A stretch of DNA of 45,883 nucleotides, from assembly GCA_036502625.1 (NCBI GenBank), contig DASXYG010000093.1, positions 1 through 45,883 on the forward strand. Direction: 5' to 3'. This stretch comes from DASXYG01 sp036502625 (lineage in GTDB: Bacteria > Actinomycetota > Actinomycetes > Streptosporangiales > Streptosporangiaceae). The notes below the pieces were generated by a model, which saw nothing but the letters and a program-made list of their open reading frames with translations, ran no database searches and was not told the DNA's origin. Numbering within the stretch: the first letter of the stretch is position 1; every line of letters begins with the position of its first letter. A program made the translations under genes and the position numbers. Shown in pieces: positions 42,710-45,883 of the stretch.

Positions 42710-45085
42710 GTGCGGCAGCATGGTCGATCCCGCCCCCCCGCGCGTCAGGCGGCCAGGGAGGCGTTCGAGCGGCTGCGTGTCGGCTACTACCGCTACCCCC
42801 TGAAGCTCAGGCTGGCCGTCGGCGCCGGCGCCCTGGTGGTCGTCGGGGTGGTCGCCGCGCTGGCCGCGCTGCCCGTCCTGAACATCGTCAGCACGGTCGC
42901 GATCGTCCTGCTGCTGTTCGCCGCCGCGATGCGGTCGCCCGCCGCGCTGGCCACCGGCGTGGTGTCGCTGGTGTGGGTGCTGCTGTGCCTGTACGTCATC
43001 GGCCCCGCGTACCAGACGGGCTTCGTCCAGGTCGCGTCCAGCAGTACGCCCGCGCTGCTCGAACTGCTCGCGCTGCCCGTGGCGCTGATCGCGCACCGCA
43101 TCAAGGCGTTCGCGCCGTGGAAGACGGCGTTCTTCGCGCTCGCCTGGGCCGGGCTGTTCGCCTTCGGGGTGGCGCAGGTGTTCCCGGCGCTGTCCGCGCT
43201 GCCCGCGTGGATCGTCGCGTTCGTGGTGCTCGGCTGGCGCGCCCTGTCGGCGCGCCGCATGCCGCCGCCGCGCCCGGCCGCCGCGCCCTGGCAGCAGGAG
43301 CGCCAGCGCGAGCGGGAGTACATCGGGGAGGCCGTGCCGGAGGACCAGCAGTGGGAGGAGCCGCCGCCCCCGCTCTCGGTGGAGGACGCCCTCGCCGAGC
43401 TGGAGAACATGATCGGCATGGAGCCGGTCAAGGAGCAGGTCAGGTCGATCGCGGCGTCAATAGAGGCCGCCCGCATGCGCGCGCAGGCCGGCTACGCGAC
43501 CGACAAGCCGATGCGCCACTTCGTGTTCGTCGGCCCGCCCGGCACCGGCAAGACCACCGTCGCGCGCATCCTCGGCCAGATCTTCTACGCCTACGGCCTG
43601 CTGGAGACCCCGTACGTCATCGAGGCGCAGCGTGCCGACCTCGTGGGCGAGTTCCTCGGCGCGACGGCCATCAAGACCAACGAGATCGTCGACCGTTCCC
43701 TCGGCGGCGTGCTGTTCATCGACGAGGCGTACGGCCTGGTCAACTCCGGCGACGGCCAGCCCGACCGGTTCGGCAACGAGGCCGTGCAGACGCTGCTCAA
43801 GCGCGCCGAGGACGACCGCGACCAGGTCGTGATCATCCTGGCGGGCTACGAGAAGGAGATGGAGACCTTCCTCTCCAGCAACCCGGGCCTCGCGTCGCGC
43901 TTCGGCACCCGGGTGAAGTTCCCCAGCTACTCGCCCGCCGAGCTGCTCCAGATCGCGGAGTACACCCTGGCCCAGCGCGGCGACGAGCTCGACCCGGACG
44001 CCCGGCCCGAGCTGTGGCGCCAGTTCGAGGACGTCACCCGCCGCGGCATCCTCGACGAGCTCGGCAACGGCCGGTTCGTCCGGTCGCTGGTCGAGACGTC
44101 CGCCCAGGCGCGCGACGTCCGGGTGGTGCGCGGCGGGGTGCAGCCGTCGCGCGAGGACCTCGTGACCGTACGCGGCGCCGACGTCGAGTCCGCGTACCGG
44201 CAGCTCACCGCCCGCCACCGGGGGTACGCCGACGCGCCGAGCGTTGAGGACGCCCTGGCCGAGCTCGACGCCATGGTGGGCCTCGACCCGGTGAAGCGGC
44301 AGGTCCACTCGATCGCCGCGCAGCTCCAGGTCGCCAAGATGCGGCAGGCGCAGGGGCTGCAGACACAGCCGCCGATGCGCCACTTCGTCTTCCTCGGCCC
44401 GCCCGGCACCGGCAAGACCACCGTCGCGCGCATCCTCGGCCGCATCTTCGCGGCGCTCGGCCTGCTCGCCCGTCCGGAGGTCGTGGAGGCGCAGCGCGCC
44501 GACCTCGTGGGGGAGCACCTCGGGTCGACGGCCGTCAAGACGAACAAGCTCGTCGACTCCGCGCTCGGCGGCGTGCTGTTCATCGACGAGGCGTACTCCC
44601 TGGTCAACGAGGGTTACTCCGGCGGCGACTCGTACGGCATGGAGGCCGTGCAGACGCTGCTGAAACGCGCCGAGGACGACCGCGACCGGCTGGTCGTGAT
44701 CCTAGCCGGCTACCCGCGCGACATGGAGCGGTTCATCTCCTCCAACCCGGGGCTGGCCTCGCGGTTCAACGTCCGCGTCGGGTTCCCGACGTACAAGCCC
44801 GCCGAGCTGCACGAGATCGCCGTCCGCATCGCCCGCCAGGCGGGGGACAGCTTCGACGAACAGGCGCTCGACGACCTCGGCTGGATCTTCGAGTCGGTGT
44901 GCGCGGAGGGCGTCGTCGACGACCTCGGCAACGGCAGGTTCGTCCGCTCCTGGTTCGAGAAGGCCTGCTCGTTCCGCGACCTCCGCGTCGCCCACCTCGG
45001 CGCCACCGCGACCGCCGCCGACCTCACCACGGTCACCAGCGCCGACGTCCGCGACGCCTACGACGAACTCCGCGCCGCGTTCTAG
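42710..45085 (+). CDS. Membrane-anchored protein with two CbxX/SpoVK/EccA-type AAA+ modules
   Basis: A 791-residue protein. GTG 42710 follows GGGGTGA; no ATG lies in frame nearby. Residues ~32-185 contain about five or six hydrophobic helices, followed by a Pro/Glu linker. Two AAA+ modules follow. Each has Walker A GPPGTGKTT (residues 275-283 and 563-571), an EAQRADLVGE block, Walker B GGVLFIDEAY, sensor 1 VVIILAGY / LVVILAGY and the SNPGLASRF arginine-finger region. The modules are close copies, indicating internal duplication. Relatives include CbxX (Rubisco activase), SpoVK and EccA of type VII secretion, but no ESX gene is nearby. The substrate is unknown. Confidence 0.85.
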   Translation: MRQHGRSRPPARQAAREAFERLRVGYYRYPLKLRLAVGAGALVVVGVVAALAALPVLNIVSTVAIVLLLFAAAMRSPAALATGVVSLVWVLLCLYVIGPAYQTGFVQVASSSTPALLELLALPVALIAHRIKAFAPWKTAFFALAWAGLFAFGVAQVFPALSALPAWIVAFVVLGWRALSARRMPPPRPAAAPWQQERQREREYIGEAVPEDQQWEEPPPPLSVEDALAELENMIGMEPVKEQVRSIAASIEAARMRAQAGYATDKPMRHFVFVGPPGTGKTTVARILGQIFYAYGLLETPYVIEAQRADLVGEFLGATAIKTNEIVDRSLGGVLFIDEAYGLVNSGDGQPDRFGNEAVQTLLKRAEDDRDQVVIILAGYEKEMETFLSSNPGLASRFGTRVKFPSYSPAELLQIAEYTLAQRGDELDPDARPELWRQFEDVTRRGILDELGNGRFVRSLVETSAQARDVRVVRGGVQPSREDLVTVRGADVESAYRQLTARHRGYADAPSVEDALAELDAMVGLDPVKRQVHSIAAQLQVAKMRQAQGLQTQPPMRHFVFLGPPGTGKTTVARILGRIFAALGLLARPEVVEAQRADLVGEHLGSTAVKTNKLVDSALGGVLFIDEAYSLVNEGYSGGDSYGMEAVQTLLKRAEDDRDRLVVILAGYPRDMERFISSNPGLASRFNVRVGFPTYKPAELHEIAVRIARQAGDSFDEQALDDLGWIFESVCAEGVVDDLGNGRFVRSWFEKACSFRDLRVAHLGATATAADLTTVTSADVRDAYDELRAAF

Positions 45086-45867
45086 GCGTCCGGGCGGCGC
45101 TCCACGAACAGCGCGGCGGCGCTGGACCCCATGTCGCCCTTCTCGTCGTACAACCGGGCGCGGCACACGCCGCTGCCGCTCGGCCCGATGCGGGTGGCGG
45201 CGTCCATGCACACCCACTCACCCGCCAGCGGACGGCTCACATGCACGGTGAGGTCGACGTTGCTGAACAGGTGCGTGACGAAGCCGACCTCGTTGCTCAC
45301 GCCGCTCGCGCTGTCGACCACGCTCACGAGCCGCTGCATGGGCGTGGGCGCCACATCGGGCAGCACGGGCACCCGCAGCCGCATCCAGGCCACCACCGGT
45401 CCGGGTTCCTCGAACGAGCCCCGGGCGAACCGCCAGTCGAGCGCGTCGAAGTAGCCGAACGGCCCGCTCCCCGCGGGCCGCACCGCGGACGTCTCCGGCA
45501 GCGGCTCAGGCGCCGGGTCGGGCACGGACGCGACGTCCTCGGTGTCCCCCGTACGCAGCCGCCACCCGCGCGCCAGCACGGCCGTACGCCCCCCGGCCTC
45601 GAGCTCCGCCGTAACGTACTGAACCCGCCGCCCGTCCCGCACGACCCGCGAACTCACGGACACGTCCCCCACGGGAATCGGCCCGAGAATCTCCATAGCG
45701 AACCGGGTAAGGCTCAGATCCTCCCGCGGATGATCACCCTCCATAGCCCCCGCGAGCAGCGCCGCAGGCGGCCCCCCATGCTGATGCCCCGGATGCCAGG
45801 GCCCCTGAGTAAGCCGAGTAGCCCGATACCGCCCCCCACCCAGCGGCAAGTACAACGCCCCGCTCAC
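45082..45867 (-). CDS. Acyl-CoA thioesterase family protein (TesB-like double hotdog)
   Basis: A 261-residue protein with GTG 45867 after GAGGGGGG. GPWHPGHQHGGPPAALLAGAME near residues 22-43 is the N-terminal hotdog signature of the thioesterase-like family (4HBT_3), and the C-terminal half repeats the fold (FSNVDLTVHVSRPLAGEWVCMDAATRIGPSG). It probably hydrolyses acyl-CoA thioesters; chain length is unknown. Its stop TAG overlaps the convergent AAA+ stop in one CTAG. Confidence 0.85.
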   Translation of the reverse strand: MSGALYLPLGGGRYRATRLTQGPWHPGHQHGGPPAALLAGAMEGDHPREDLSLTRFAMEILGPIPVGDVSVSSRVVRDGRRVQYVTAELEAGGRTAVLARGWRLRTGDTEDVASVPDPAPEPLPETSAVRPAGSGPFGYFDALDWRFARGSFEEPGPVVAWMRLRVPVLPDVAPTPMQRLVSVVDSASGVSNEVGFVTHLFSNVDLTVHVSRPLAGEWVCMDAATRIGPSGSGVCRARLYDEKGDMGSSAAALFVERRPDA

Positions 45868-45883
45868 CGTGCCCCCCTCACCT

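Overview
The window reads as a high-GC actinobacterial chromosome segment, most like Streptosporangiales/Thermomonosporaceae (Actinomadura-type) or a streptomycete relative. The reasons are strong GC3 bias, many GTG starts, ATGA/GTGA overlaps, F420- and luciferase-like oxidoreductases, a CvnA-D conservon and the ispG/DUF4081-GNAT neighbourhood. The assignment is by gene content only. No tRNA, rRNA, CRISPR array, IS element or phage gene was seen. No gap between genes exceeds 300 bases; the longest, 3075-3315 and 21492-21748, look like ordinary promoter and leader DNA.

Left part (1-9 kb): the end of ispG; a secreted S33 tripeptidyl-aminopeptidase-like hydrolase; a DUF4081-GNAT protein; a secreted S53 sedolisin; a PadR-MFS efflux pair behind a tandem-repeat operator; and a LysR gene divergent from a small zinc-ribbon protein. 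Two exported peptidases 1.2 kb apart suggest extracellular peptide use.

9-17.5 kb: an AlkZ-like winged-helix protein, then a tight operon (alpha/beta hydrolase, two luciferase-like oxidoreductases) whose predicted -35 lies inside a TetR-type palindrome. A polyamine-type ABC importer (potA-potD-potB-potC) follows, with a strong hairpin between the binding-protein gene and the permease genes.

17.6-24 kb: a four-gene conservon (nitrate/nitrite-sensor-type histidine kinase, roadblock, DUF742, small GTPase), then DUF485 and an ActP-type acetate symporter, closed by a bidirectional terminator.

24-33.7 kb: efflux and redox genes, each with a local regulator: MarR/MFS, Rrf2/MFS, aldo-keto reductase/TetR, and TetR/F420-dependent nitroreductase-like protein. 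Several have readable operators. Then come an Ada-AlkA fusion and folD, the latter preceded by a clear ZTP (pfl) riboswitch, and a small membrane protein.

33.8-45.9 kb: maf; a minus-strand operon of a His-rich one-pass microprotein, an ABC ATPase, an FtsX-type permease and a CPBP intramembrane protease, divergent from a NarL-type two-component system; an esterase; rnhB; an HhH endonuclease III-like protein; a membrane-anchored protein with two CbxX/SpoVK-type AAA+ modules; and a TesB-like thioesterase sharing a CTAG stop with it. The least explained and most interesting items are the microprotein/ABC/CPBP/two-component module and the membrane-anchored twin AAA+ protein.
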